From: Sanderia malayensis | Lineage: Eukaryota > Cnidaria > Scyphozoa > Semaeostomeae > Pelagiidae | Length of the DNA stretch: 64,000 nucleotides | Assembly (NCBI GenBank): GCA_013076295.1 | Contig: RQOL01000718.1 | Location: forward strand, 806,001 to 870,000 | Reading direction: 5' to 3' | In this document: positions 25,884 to 37,700 of the stretch, in pieces | How positions within the stretch are numbered: position 1 is the first letter of the stretch | Layout of the letters: each line of letters opens with the position of its first letter | Notes under the pieces: generated by a model | The model's input: only the letters and a program-made list of their open reading frames with translations | What the model was told of the DNA's origin: nothing | Databases searched by the model: none | Program-made: the position numbers and the translations under genes

Positions 25884-28800
25884 GTAGCCGAGTTTAGGAA
25901 AGGCTCTCATAACAGATTTCATTGTTATTTAATCTAAAAGTTCTACGAGGTTAGAAGCATCTAGGAGGTGAAGTCAAGAGAAGATTTTGTTTTTCGGATG
26001 TCTCCGAAAACAGAATGTCTTATGATAGTGGGGAACAGTTTATTTCACTTTTTGAACACCCTACAGCATTCAACATTTTACAGCTTTTGAGCAGTTTTGA
26101 AATCAGAGTTTCTTATTAATACTTTGAGGATGTAAAGTTTATATAAGAATAGATATGTATATGAACCTTTTTAAAACCTATTCAGGCTCTCCCCAAACCC
26201 CACAGGTTCTTTTATTTTATGCGTTTATATATATGCATGCAGCTATGTCAACACGATGAATCTGACCAACGTAACCCCCTGAAGGTCAGTTTTATCGGTA
26301 GTCAATGCGTTTCGTCGAGTGGCCTGTCTCGGGGGTATGTTTCATTGTGTGTAAGGCTCGGTCTTTTGTGTTTGCTTGAAAAGATCTTTCTTTCTTGTAT
26401 GGATGTATGAAGTTCAAAGGATATATGCTATCACCTGCCGAGGTTTAGACTTGTGTTTGTAACGGAGAAAAAGACGTACGTGTCAATTATTATCATACTT
26501 GGGTTTGGCATCTTTGTGGATGGGATTTGACATGGTTGTCTCCATAGTTTCTTGAGATAAGAGGTACGAAAGTTTTCTTTACTGTTTTAGTTGTTTTGTT
26601 TATTAATATATAGGTTCAGGTTCTTTCTCTTGAAGCGAAGTGATTTTTGTGTTCAGAACTGAGGATAGCAAGACAAATATTTCGTTAGTAATTTTGAGCC
26701 AAATTGATGCAATTGATATTTGTTTGCTTCTTTCTTCGTCAACAACGAAGAAACGTTCTTGAAAACTGAAGCCTACTCAAACAAATAGCTACGCAAGCTA
26801 AATACACTCGTTCCAGATTACCTTATAGAATATCTAATCATCACAAACCGGAAATTTTCGTCGCTTGACACCAGCATCAACAATTTGGTAAACTCTGATT
26901 GTATGTTCTTGGCGATCCCAAATGCTTTATCAATATTATCGAATTCTAGCTTGTAATCTCAAATCGTTGTCTATTATTTGCATAAAGTTAATCCGTCCAT
27001 GTATATACACAAGAGTCCGAAATAACACCAACGGGCTGATTACATGAGAGTTTTAAAGTCCGTTTGTGACTTCAATCGGGCTGAAAATTTGGTCAGTCAC
27101 CTGTATATTGCCGATATACCTGTAACTTTAACCGGGTTGCCATTTTAAACATAAACATGATGTTGCAATCAATAAGTCTAACTTGCTTACAATTTATTCT
27201 TAACTTTGAATCTTTGTTTGAATCTTCTTAAACCAAAAGAAGAACTGTATATCAACGCAAATTGCTTTTATAAAGTACAGCTGAAATCTAAGAAAACACG
27301 CGACACTTATTGGCTTTTTGTATTGGCAAGTTTAAGCTTTTTGTTGGCGCGCCAGGTTCACCAGCAGTGCGCCGTGTTAATTTCCATTACAAGATATTAG
27401 TTTAATAGTAATGCATCATTTTCTTTGATTTCATTGAATTGTTTTCTTTTTTAGCCATATTCTGGGATTGCTTCGTTCATCCGATCTTGATAACTTTGCG
27501 GATCTTTGGAAATCGTAGAGAAGCTTTCCGATTGCTGTGAGCATAACCTTTTTCATATCTCCCATATTTGCGCCGCCCTTAATTCCCCTTGTCCCAAATT
27601 TGTTCTGCTGCCCTAAACTCCATTTTAGAGTCCTGTTTTACGCTGCCCAAAGAGTAAGGAAAGGAAAAGTTGATAATTCGTATTACTTTATTTGTTGTGT
27701 TTTATTTTTCTTGAACTAGACTGTCCTATACTTAATTTCAACTATTTTGCTGTTTCCTACATTTTTCCATAATGGCTGCACTTCTACGCCATCTTCTTAT
27801 ATTTCGTCTTTTGTTCTCCTCCATAGTCTCCCCTCCTATCTGCAAATTCCCCCCTCATCTATTGAGCTGGTTTATTGACAAAGCTTTCAATTTTTGCCAA
27901 TATGGCTTTGTTTTCATGCGCCAACATTTGTGTACCTGTCTTTCATGAAGAGCGTCTAGTGCTCGCTGACAAAAATTAGTTTTAGGAAATTAGCACCGCT
28001 TTTTACGAAAAGGTTCACATTTTTGTCTCTCTTAACGCCGTATAATGGCTTCGTGGGGTCCTTTGAGGTCCTGGTAATTTATACCGCACTCTTTCCTCTC
28101 ACCGCTACTCAACCTGGGTTTGTTTATTAATTAACACATGTTGTTTTAGCACTGAACTTTGTGTAAAAAATTCATATTTATCAATTCCATTCGTGATTCA
28201 TTGTTCGAATTTCTTAAAACCTGTTTTTGTCAAAATGTTTACATTTCAAGATAAGATGGAGACCACTTCATTTATTAATATGAAATCAATAATTAATATC
28301 TAGGTAAGTTCCATTCTATGTATTCATTCTACAAACAGAATGAAGACACAAATTATATTTGTTGATTTCTGGTTTTTGTTTTCATTTTGAAAAGAAGGGC
28401 TCTGTTTCCAAGGTACAACCGGTATCAGATTCAATCGCCCATTTATTCAAGATTCAATCAGATTCATCATGCTTGTTGAAACGCTACTCAGCTTCAGATT
28501 CAATGTATTATTATTGGCGATGAAGATACAACGATATGTTATGCAAACAGTTTTATCAAGTAATACTTCGCTTGAGGTTGTTGTTTAAAAGGTGAGTTTG
28601 ATTACGCTTGTTGGCTGTTTTTTCCTATTGTTGCCTTGTTATTTATTTACCGTCATAGAAATACCATTACTGTTTCCTATTTTTATAATTGTCCGGAATA
28701 AGGATGTCCACCATGCAAAAATCATTGAAGTAGGCAAGGATAATTAATGAAATAGGCAAGGATATTTAACTTTAATTGCCAATCATAGACAAATGTCCTC

Positions 28801-30399
28801 ACATGCCGAATACCCTCGGAAAGGACCCGTAACTGTTCCAGTGTCGCCTTTCTTGAATATTCCGATATCGGAATGAGAGACCAACTCCTACGACCACGCC
28901 AACAATACAGTAAAATCCCGATGACTCGAGTTTCCAAGGGACCGATGAAAATGGTTCGATTTAACGGGTTTTCTAGTTGCACGGTTGATAGGCCCTGTAG
29001 GCGTATTGGGGTGTTATTCGTACAGGAAAATTTCCAGTTCGCTTGTCGCTCTCGTCGCTCGTTCTCACGTGAACAGAAAACAAATTTTGTATTGAAAATA
29101 GAGAGTAAGTGAGATCTCGCTCGGTGAGCTGGTCCGGTAGGCGGGCTCATATGAAAATGCCCTTATAGCTACCCGTAACCTTAGTCATGAATGTGTCACT
29201 ATCCAATGGTGGAAGACATTTTTGACAAATCTCCTTTCCTCCCACTCGAATTCTAGGTAAATGCTGACACCTGTAGATGATGCAAGCATGTTAATTCCTC
29301 ATTGCCAATTGACGTGTTATTTTGAGTGAATTATTCAGAAGGTGGGCTGTGTATAAGTCCTCATCACCAGCGCATTGAAACAACGACGAATGCAGTGGCA
29401 ACAGGTCGTGCCTCGAAGGTAAGCAACGGCAACAAGCCATTTCTTTTTTTATGAGACACATTATGGTTTATAAGATTAACGAACAGCGTTCTTTGTCCGC
29501 TCTACCTCCCATAGTATAGAGCACTATCTTTGGCGATGAAGACATTTAGCTACCTTCTTATAGTAAGCTTGTTTATAAGAAGCTGGAACTAGAATTACCA
29601 AACATTTAAGGAGGTTTAGTACCGGCTCAAGGTCAATTGACTTTGATTCGTGAACACCATGGTCTTGAATATAAGGAACTTCGTTTTGAACATGTGAATA
29701 TCAAGAATTTCATTGGTTTTTGTTTGTAAAAGATTGTAAAACATTTGATCTTGATCTGCATGGATTTTTTGTAACGATCTGGGCTTAAATCCATCCAGAA
29801 TGCACAACTTCAAACCAATGAAGTAATTCTGAGGTGAACCAAACAAGAATCTTTCAGTACTAAAAAAAACAATAAAATTTTCGACAAAATCAAATTTTTT
29901 CAGAATATGATAAATCACATATATGAAAAAATATTGTATGTCCTTCACTGTCACGTCTTGAAATTTCTGAAATTACGGTTCAATTTTTTGTGATTGTGAA
30001 CACTAATCCTCCGTCACACAAATATCTCGACTTAATCCCTCTTTCTTCAATTTTGTCCTTGTTGCTTGGCAACATATTCCAAATAAAATCACAAAAGTAA
30101 GAATAAACTACGGGGTAAAAATACGTATTCATTTTTGCAAATAGGCCTCCGGGGCTTTATTCGCAGACTCACGGTGTTCCTGAGAGAGAGAGGCAGGAAA
30201 TGTTCGACCCCCGAGCAGTTGCGTTCGAGTTACACCCGTGATATTGATTGATTGATTTTAAAGTGTTTTGACACGACACGTTGTTGAAGGGCTGTCGAGT
30301 TTCATTCTTTGTCACATTTGTCAACATGTTTGTTTGTTTCTCCCAATGTCAAATTCAGGGCTTTTGTTTTCTTGTTTATATTTACCTGAATTTAGTTTA

Positions 30400-30590
30400 G
30401 TCAGATACACCGCGTTGCGCAGCTCACTGCTCAGCCCAGAGTGAAATGCGACGGAATTTAGCAAGGTGCAGGAAGAAGTCAAAATTTTGAACGGGTTATT
30501 TTTTGCTATATTTTAGCACTTAATGAATTTTGGTATCTCTGCCTGATCTTTTTGCTTGGAAAGTAATCTTAACCGGTGAGTTACGTATTG
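30400..30590 (+). promoter_or_regulatory. Conserved upstream block, probable receptor 1 leader
   Basis: This stretch, from CAGATACACCGCGTTGCGCA to the donor-like ACCG/GTGAGTTACG, is nearly identical to 38165-38360 in copy 2, whereas adjoining DNA differs. A good acceptor lies just before the start codon of each receptor (31355, 38714). I infer a 5' UTR exon, possibly with the promoter, ending near 30572. Confidence 0.45.
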
Positions 30591-30600
30591 TTATTATATA

Positions 30601-30998
30601 CACGTTTTTTTTATAAGAAACCGGTTTATAAGAAACCTAGATCTAGACGCCCTGAAATTTAAGAAACTTTTAGAACTACAAGGAAATATTTAAGAAACAT
30701 TCGAAATTTCGGAAACACGTTTTTCCTTTACGGATTCAACAAATGTCAACTACAGTAAGTATGTTTTATGTGCAAAGCATAACACTGTCGGCTCCACATA
30801 ACGATTTTTCGCACTGACGATTTTTCTTTGTTATGATACTAATACTTTGCCACACTCACGTTTTTTTCTTCGTTTTCACTACAACTTTGTTCATTAAGTT
30901 AAGAAACTTTTAAGAAACTTTTAGAACTAAAATGTGGCTAAAAATTAAGAAACTTTTACTACTAGGCCTTGAGCCAGGTTTCTTATAAAAAAAACGTG
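30601..30998. mobile_element. MITE of CACGTTTTTT family, 398 bp, dated insertion
   Basis: Inverted ends of about 22 bp (CACGTTTTTTTTATAAGAAA... and complement) flanked by TA at 30599-30600 and 30999-31000. The duplicate locus near 38370 reads ATTATATAAACAATAG without the element, a clean empty site with one TA. It therefore inserted after the duplication (or was lost precisely from copy 2), in the probable leader intron of receptor 1. Confidence 0.9.
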
Positions 30999-31357
30999 TA
31001 AACAATAGCTCAGTGGAATCATAAAATTGTTCCAGTTGTTTTTTCTTGGTTGCTTGACTCGTGTGCATTTGCGGAAGTGACGGAATTGAAAACAGAAGTA
31101 GTAACAGCCTTAATGCATCATAACTCCTAGATAATATTTTAGTTTTACTCAATTCATTAACTGCTGACCGACATTGCTCTGAGTTTTCAAACAATTGTAA
31201 ATATCCTTTACTTTGCTCTTGTAATCACTTGATACGTTCGGTAAAATCAAGATTTATGCTAGAATTTAGTCCTGTGCTTTGAAATGAAGTTGCTTATTTT
31301 CTATTTTGTTGCTTTATCCTTTCCTTTACATATTTGGAAATTTCTTTTTCGGCAGAG

Positions 31358-34300
31358 ATGAAATTGTTTCGGAAATTCCACGTTTGGTTCTGTGTTTGGA
31401 TCACGGTAATTTGCCTGACACTCTGTGCAATAATAGAAGAAGGTAGGTCATTGCATTTGTATCTTATTATTGATGCTACATATTGTATGCGCGCTTTATT
31501 TTATAACGAAAACCTTGATTATATTACTAAAGACGAAATTTGCAGCAACGTTTTAACTTTGAATACTTTGATCACTGCAAATGACTGAGAATTAGAAAGC
31601 CATTTCCATTCATTTGGAGCTAAATCTCACATAATTTGTATGCTATGTATACCTTTTGTCTGGCTTTTGGCTTACACACAAATATTTCTGTATGCCACCC
31701 CCATCAGAGAGGAAAGAGAATTTTTATGGCAATAAATGTGCAGTTAAGATAAGAAATATGAAGAATTTTAGGAGCTATAAACGGTCGGACAGGTTTCTTG
31801 TAAAAAGCATACACTTTTGCCCCATCTGTGACATTTTTGTTTAATCAAAGGATGAATGATGGACACAGGTTTATCGTCAAATTAATGGATTAAACATAAG
31901 GGATCAAATCCATTTAGTAATCATTTAATCTATATTTCAAATTTATTTACTTGAGAAAGAGAGTTCATAAAACACAGGGAGACCATACCATAAAACAGGA
32001 GACCAGGTGTTCCGTTCATTGCATTTTACTGCGAATAAAGTGTACCTACTGCGAATTATTGCTGCGTTTATTAAAATTCGAGGCTTTCGATGCTTATCAA
32101 ATATTTGTGAGACAAAGTATAAGACTATTAATGCAAATTGGCCATCAAAATTTCAGCTCTGGACCAAGACTCGAAAAAAGTCAATATTATAATGGAGAAC
32201 AAAGATTATTCCAATTTTCTTATCGGCGGTTATTTTGGCGCCCATTCCTCCAATCAATCAACATCGAATTACTGCGGTAAAATCAACAGGCATGGCCTAA
32301 TACAGCTGGAAGCAATGAGATATACAATCAGCAAAGTGAATCGAATGAACAACATATTGTTTGGCAGGCGTGTCTGGTACCGCATCACAGACTCGTGTTA
32401 CAACACCGGCACGCTACGGCGTGCGTTTTTTAAACAGCGCGGATATTATTTCATGGGCAGCGTTGGACCGCCGACTTCAGGAGAAGCCACGATACTCGCG
32501 ACCGTTCAGAGCGCCTCGCGGTCTGCTGTGATCAGTCCGACGGCTTCGAGTTCGGTATTTGAAGACAGATTCACGTACTACAATTTCTTCCGCACGATTC
32601 CGTCTGACGTTTTGCAAGTCGATGCTTTGGTGAGCCTGTGTGCACGCTTCAACTGGACCTATGTTTCCGTAGTGAACTCGAACGGTGTCTATGGTCAACA
32701 TCTTTTAGAGGCGTTTAACAGTGCGGCAGAACGATCGGGGATCTGTATCGCCAAGCGGAAACAGTTGCCGAGAGTAAGCGGCAAAGCGGATTACGACAAA
32801 GTTATAGCGGCGTTGGATTCCGATAAAAAAGTCAATGTTGTGCTGTTGTTTACGAGCACCGTGGATACGAAGGCCTTGTTGAAATCCGCGCATAAAATTG
32901 AGCGATTCACGTGGTTGGCAACGACAAGCTGGAGGGTATCTGAGGAGTTCACACGCGACATCAAAAAAACCGCCAAAGGCGCATTCATATTACAGTACAC
33001 CAATCCGCGAGACAAGGGCTTCGAAGAATATTTTCTCAATCTCACACTGCGCAAAAACAATTACACATGGTTCAGGGAGTTCTGGAGCAACGAGTTTCAA
33101 TGCAACGGTGGCATTAAAAACGATCTGCGGCCCCGTTGCACCGGCGACGAACGATTAAATGCGAAGGAGCTTTCTATTGAAAACGTACCCGTGGCTCCAG
33201 TCATAAGTGCCGTTGAAACGTTCGTGTGTGCACTGCGCAGAAGTATTATAAAGCTGTGTCCAACTCTCAGCAAAACTTGTATAGTCAACTATCTGCGATA
33301 TACTTACAACTTCGAAAAAAATGTAATACTGTATTTGCAACAAGGTGATAACACAAGTGTATGTCAGAACCTGACCAACTCTGTCAGTTTTAATAAGCAG
33401 GGCTACTTTTACAGAGGTATGAGAATTTTGAATTTCAATGGAGTCTCCTACAACAGTATTGGCGACTGGAGTTTTGATAAGTCAGCGGATATTGGATCAC
33501 TGAACATATCAGTTGAAAATATCACCTGGATGGGTCAGAAGATGCCAACGTCTTTGTGCTCACTGCCTTGCAACCGTGATGAGATACAGCTATCTGATTT
33601 GACGCGGCCATCGTGCTGTTTCACATGCGAGAAATGTAGTCCCAATAGCATAGTATTGAACAACACGTGTAATTCTTGTCACCGCTATGAACTAGCGGAT
33701 CTCACGACAATGCGTTGTAGAAAAATGCCATTCGTGGCAATCGAGTTCAATCAAGATTTTAGCGCTTTAACGATGGGCATTTCGTTTCTCGGTATCATTC
33801 TGAATACGTTTATGACGGCGCTGTTCGTAAAGAACCGCAAGCTCCGCGTCGTTAAAGCGTCGAGTCGCGAGCTCAGCTTTGTAATTTTAATGGCGCTGTA
33901 TCTGTGTTTCGTCTGTCCATTCACCTTTCTCGCCGCGCCGTCGAAGATCACCTGCGGAGCGCAACGGTTCATCGTTGGCTTGAGTCTCACGGGGTGTTAC
34001 ACGCCGCTTATGTTAAAAACCAACCGCATCTACCGCATATTCAAAGCGGCGCAGGTCTTCAGGACGCGGCCGTTGCTCGTCAGCCCCAAATCGCAGATGC
34101 TAATTTGCATCGGACTATTGGGCTTGCAACTCTTGCTCGGAATTATGTGGGTGGTCGCCGAACCGCCGTACATCGAGAAGATTTTGTTTCGAGAAGGCAC
34201 CGCTGTTGCGGAGGTTTGCAAGTTCGATACGTTTAATTTTGTGCTGAATCTTCTCCCCTGCTTAGTCATCATGGCTGTTTGTACGGTGTTCGCGTTCAAG

Positions 34301-34720
34301 ACGCGGAAATTTCCCTCGAATTTTAACGAAGCCCAAAGCATCGTTATCACCATGTATCTGAGCTGTTTTCTTTGGGGCATATTCGTACCGCTCATCATAC
34401 TTGTCGAAAGCATGAAAGGGAGCGGTCCGTTCCGCTTGACGTTCATTGTTGCCAACTTTCCGAACATCATCGGACTCGTAACACTATCCGGTCTATTCGG
34501 GCCTAAGATCAGGCAGATTCTATGTGTAAACACAGCTTCGGTTCATCCAAAGACCGAGATGTTATCGCGGTTTCAAGAGGAAACGGTCACTGTTCCTGGC
34601 GGTCAAATCGCTACAGACAAAAGCCAGGGTCTCTACACGATTAGTGAAATCAAAATCGCGTCGGAAAGTGGACTTTCGACTGTCAAAACAGAGACAAAAG
34701 ACACTGGAACAGATCCGTGA
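31358..34720 (+). CDS. mGluR-like class C GPCR, copy 1
   Basis: Two exons: 31358-31442 (signal peptide MKLFRKFHVWFCVWITVICL...) and 32157-34720, joined in phase by GT/AG to 882 residues. Residues about 45-490 form the Venus flytrap domain (FLIGGYFGAH; YCGKINRHGLIQLEAM; FNWTYVSVVNSNGVYG; RPRCTGDERL). About 495-550 is the Cys-rich linker (SCCFTCEKCSPNSI). About 553-810 is a seven-helix domain of mGluR type, with VKASSRELSFVIL, LKTNRIYRIF, SPKSQMLI and FKTRKFPSNFNEAQ. The cytoplasmic tail is about 65 residues and ends KDTGTDP. Residues matching the mGluR1 glutamate contacts are mostly changed, so the ligand is unknown. The acceptor two bases before the ATG implies a 5' UTR intron. The extracellular and 7TM regions lie in one exon, unlike vertebrate mGluR genes. 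Confidence 0.92.
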
Positions 34721-37700
34721 AGATGTTAAACAATACGTTACAATTAAAGTGAGCCAAACAGAAGCTCGGTGTTTCTTTAAGCCAAGGTTAGACTGCACTG
34801 TTATCACCCAGTTAAAAGTAACGACAGGGAGCCAGTCGTATAAAGCTCCTCCAAAGATGTGTCCCTCATTTTGCAACTACAGCCGGGCCTCTGCATTTTT
34901 CCTTATTGAGTTTAGGAATCCAACTTCACATGTTGTTTTACGACTTTAGAATGAGGCCTGTGTTGGGTGTATGGTATACTGTTAAACAACTGCTTTCTTC
35001 AAAATCAAACATAGAGCACCGTTTACCAACGAATAAATTATGGTCATAAATACACAAGAATTGTACTTTGCTATAAATGAAAGGCATATGTAATGCATAA
35101 CAAGTTGTATATTGAATCATAGTATACAATAAATGATGCGTAATATATGAAAGAAGAATTATGTAATTGATATATTAAAATGACTTAATGCGTATAGATA
35201 TTTGCATTAAACACTACCCATGGCCTAAATAGGCAATTTGTGTGGGAATTTTATACCCCCACAAAATTAAAAGCAGCAAATAAATACTGTTATTACGATA
35301 TTAATCCAAATAAATACTAATTATAAGTAATAAAGTTATAGATATGTTTGCGCTATTAAGACAGTTTGTCGTGCTACTGATCACATCAAGTTTAAATTCT
35401 TCTTTACATAATTAGCACAATATACATTATTTGTCAGATGAACGTTATTCTGTTTGCTATTTTATTCTATAACAGCAGGTTATTTTGCACAACTCTATCA
35501 TTACTTCTATGGTGGCTTATCGCTACCACACAAGACCATGACTGCCATTGTGTCCCACAATGCTTTTCGAGCTCCAAAAACGCTGGAAAAGTTCTTCTCC
35601 ATAGCCTTCCCTTCTATCTGCAAATTCCTCCCTCATCTATTGAGCTGGTTTATTGACAAAGCGTTCAATTTTGCCAATATTGCTTTGTTTTCATGCGTCG
35701 ACGTGTGCGTACCTGTTTTTCATAAAAAGCGTCTAGGGCGCGCTAACACATGTTGTTTTAGCACTGAACCTTGTGTAAAAAATTCATATTTATCAATTCC
35801 ATTCGTGATTCATTGTTCGAATTTCTTGAAACCTGTTCTGGTCAAAATGTTTACATTGCAAGATAAGATGGAGACCACTTCATTTATTAATATGAAATCA
35901 ATAATTAATATCCAGGTAAGTTCCATTCTATGTATTCATTCTATAAACAGAATTAAGACACAAATTTTATTTTGCTGATTCTTGTTTTTTTTCATTTTCA
36001 AAAGAAGGGCTCTGCTTCCAAGGTACAACCGGTGTCAGATTCAATCGCCCATTCATTCAAGATTCAATGAGATTCATCATGCTTGTTGAAACGCTACTCA
36101 GCTTCAGATTCAATGTATAATTATTGGCGATGAAGATACAACGATATGTTATGCAAACAGTTTTACCAAGTAATACTTCGCCTGAGGTTGTTGTTGAAAG
36201 GGTGAGTTTGATTACGCTTGTTGGCTGTTTTTCCTGTTGTTGCCTTGTTATTTATTTACCGTCATAGAAATACCATTACTGTTTGCTATTTTTATAATTG
36301 TTCAGAATAAGGATGTCCACCATGCAAAAATCATTGAAGTAGGCAAGGATAATCAATGAAATAGGCAAGGATAATTAACTTTAATTGCCAATCAAAGACA
36401 AATGTCCCCACATGCCGAATACCCTCGGAAAGGACCCGTAACTGTTCCAGTGCCGCCTGGAAGATATCCCAATTCCAGTACCTTCGATTCCAGTACGTAT
36501 TTCCTCTAATTCTCGCCCACCCTCTTTTAACCCCCCCCCCCCACCAATATGCGCCTACCCTAAAATCAAAAAGTGTGAAATAGGTGCCCCCCTCTATTAA
36601 CCACCCAGAATTCTTACATTTTCACCCTTTGGTTCAAATAATAGCGTGGAAACTTGGTAAGGCTGGAAAAAACACTTTCATCGGGTCGTGAGTGTTTGGA
36701 AAATGTTCGGACAATGCAGTCAAGATCAGCAGTTGAAGTTGATCTTGACTGCTTGATATTGAATAACATTCGGAATTATATACGATTATTCTTTTGTTTT
36801 TGAGGTTGTTTGATTTTAAATTTCCAGGACTGTGAAATAAACGCCCCCTCTTTTAAGCGCCTCCTTTAATAAGCGCCCACCCAATTTTGCAAAGTATTTG
36901 ACAAGCGCCCGGCGCTTAATAGAGGAAATACGGTATCTCATTCCGATATCGGAATGAGAGACCAACTCGTACGACCACGCCAACAATACAGTAGAATCCC
37001 GATAACTCGAGCCTCCAAGAGTTAGCTGGTATTCTATTTGCGCTGTTGATGTATTTCAGGCCCTGTAGGCGTATTAAGGTGTTATTCGTACTGGAAAATT
37101 TCCAGCTCGCTTGTCGGGATCCCTGCAGCGCTCGTCAATCAAATTTTGCATGGAAAATGGAGAGTATTTTGAGAACTCGCTCAGTAAGCGGGCTCACATG
37201 AAAATGCCCTTACCTGTAACATGAGTCATGAATGCGTCGCTATCCAATGGTGGAAAACGTTTTTGACAAATCTCCTTTCCTCTCACTCGAATTACCAGGT
37301 AAATGCTGATACCTGTAGACGATGCAAGCATGTTAGTTTCTCATTGCCAATTGACGTGTTATTTTGAGTGAATTATTCAGAAGGTGGGCCATACACAAGT
37401 TCCCCGTCATCAGCGCATTGAAACAACGACGAATGCAGTGGCAACAGGTCTTGCCTCGAAGGTAAGCAACGGCAACAAGACATTTCTTTTTTTATAAGAC
37501 ACATTATGGTTTATAAGATTAACGAACAGCGTTCTTTGTCCGCTCTGCCTCCCATTTTTGCAAATAGGCCTCCGGGGCTTTATTCGGAGACTCACGGTGT
37601 TCCTGAGGTTGGGTACACTTTTTGTTTATGGGTGTGGTTTTGAGATATCTATCCATGCATCCTGGCAGGAGTTACTTAATTATAATCATCGTAACACGAG

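Larger units (their letters stand above)
23256..31357. other. Long gene-poor stretch before receptor 1
   Basis: No supported exon from 23256 to about 30400. It contains a small hairpin (TTTTCTACCAAAAA/GGTAGAAAA) at about 23815-23860, the foldback element at 25136-25883, and from 27813 on the first copy of the duplicated receptor unit, whose probable 5' UTR or promoter block is at 30400-30590. Confidence 0.55.
27813..35590 (+). repeat. Duplicon copy 1 (7.78 kb, class C receptor)
   Basis: Left unit of a head-to-tail duplication. The start (TCTCCTCCATAG) matches the sequence at 35591, and the end (CCAAAAACGCTGGAAAAG) matches the end of copy 2 at about 43163. Identity is high in the coding exons and in blocks of flanking DNA. 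It carries a MITE at 30601-30998 that copy 2 lacks, and about 600 bp (29511-30127) missing from copy 2. Confidence 0.9.

Noticed and set aside
33751..34533. Antisense ORFs opposite the receptor 7TM exons (also 41343-42125)
   Set aside because: Shadows of the well-supported sense receptor frame; they are kept in both copies only because the DNA is nearly identical.
35438..35978. 174-codon ORF spanning the duplicon junction
   Set aside because: It crosses the breakpoint between copies, and the matching region in copy 2 does not keep the frame.
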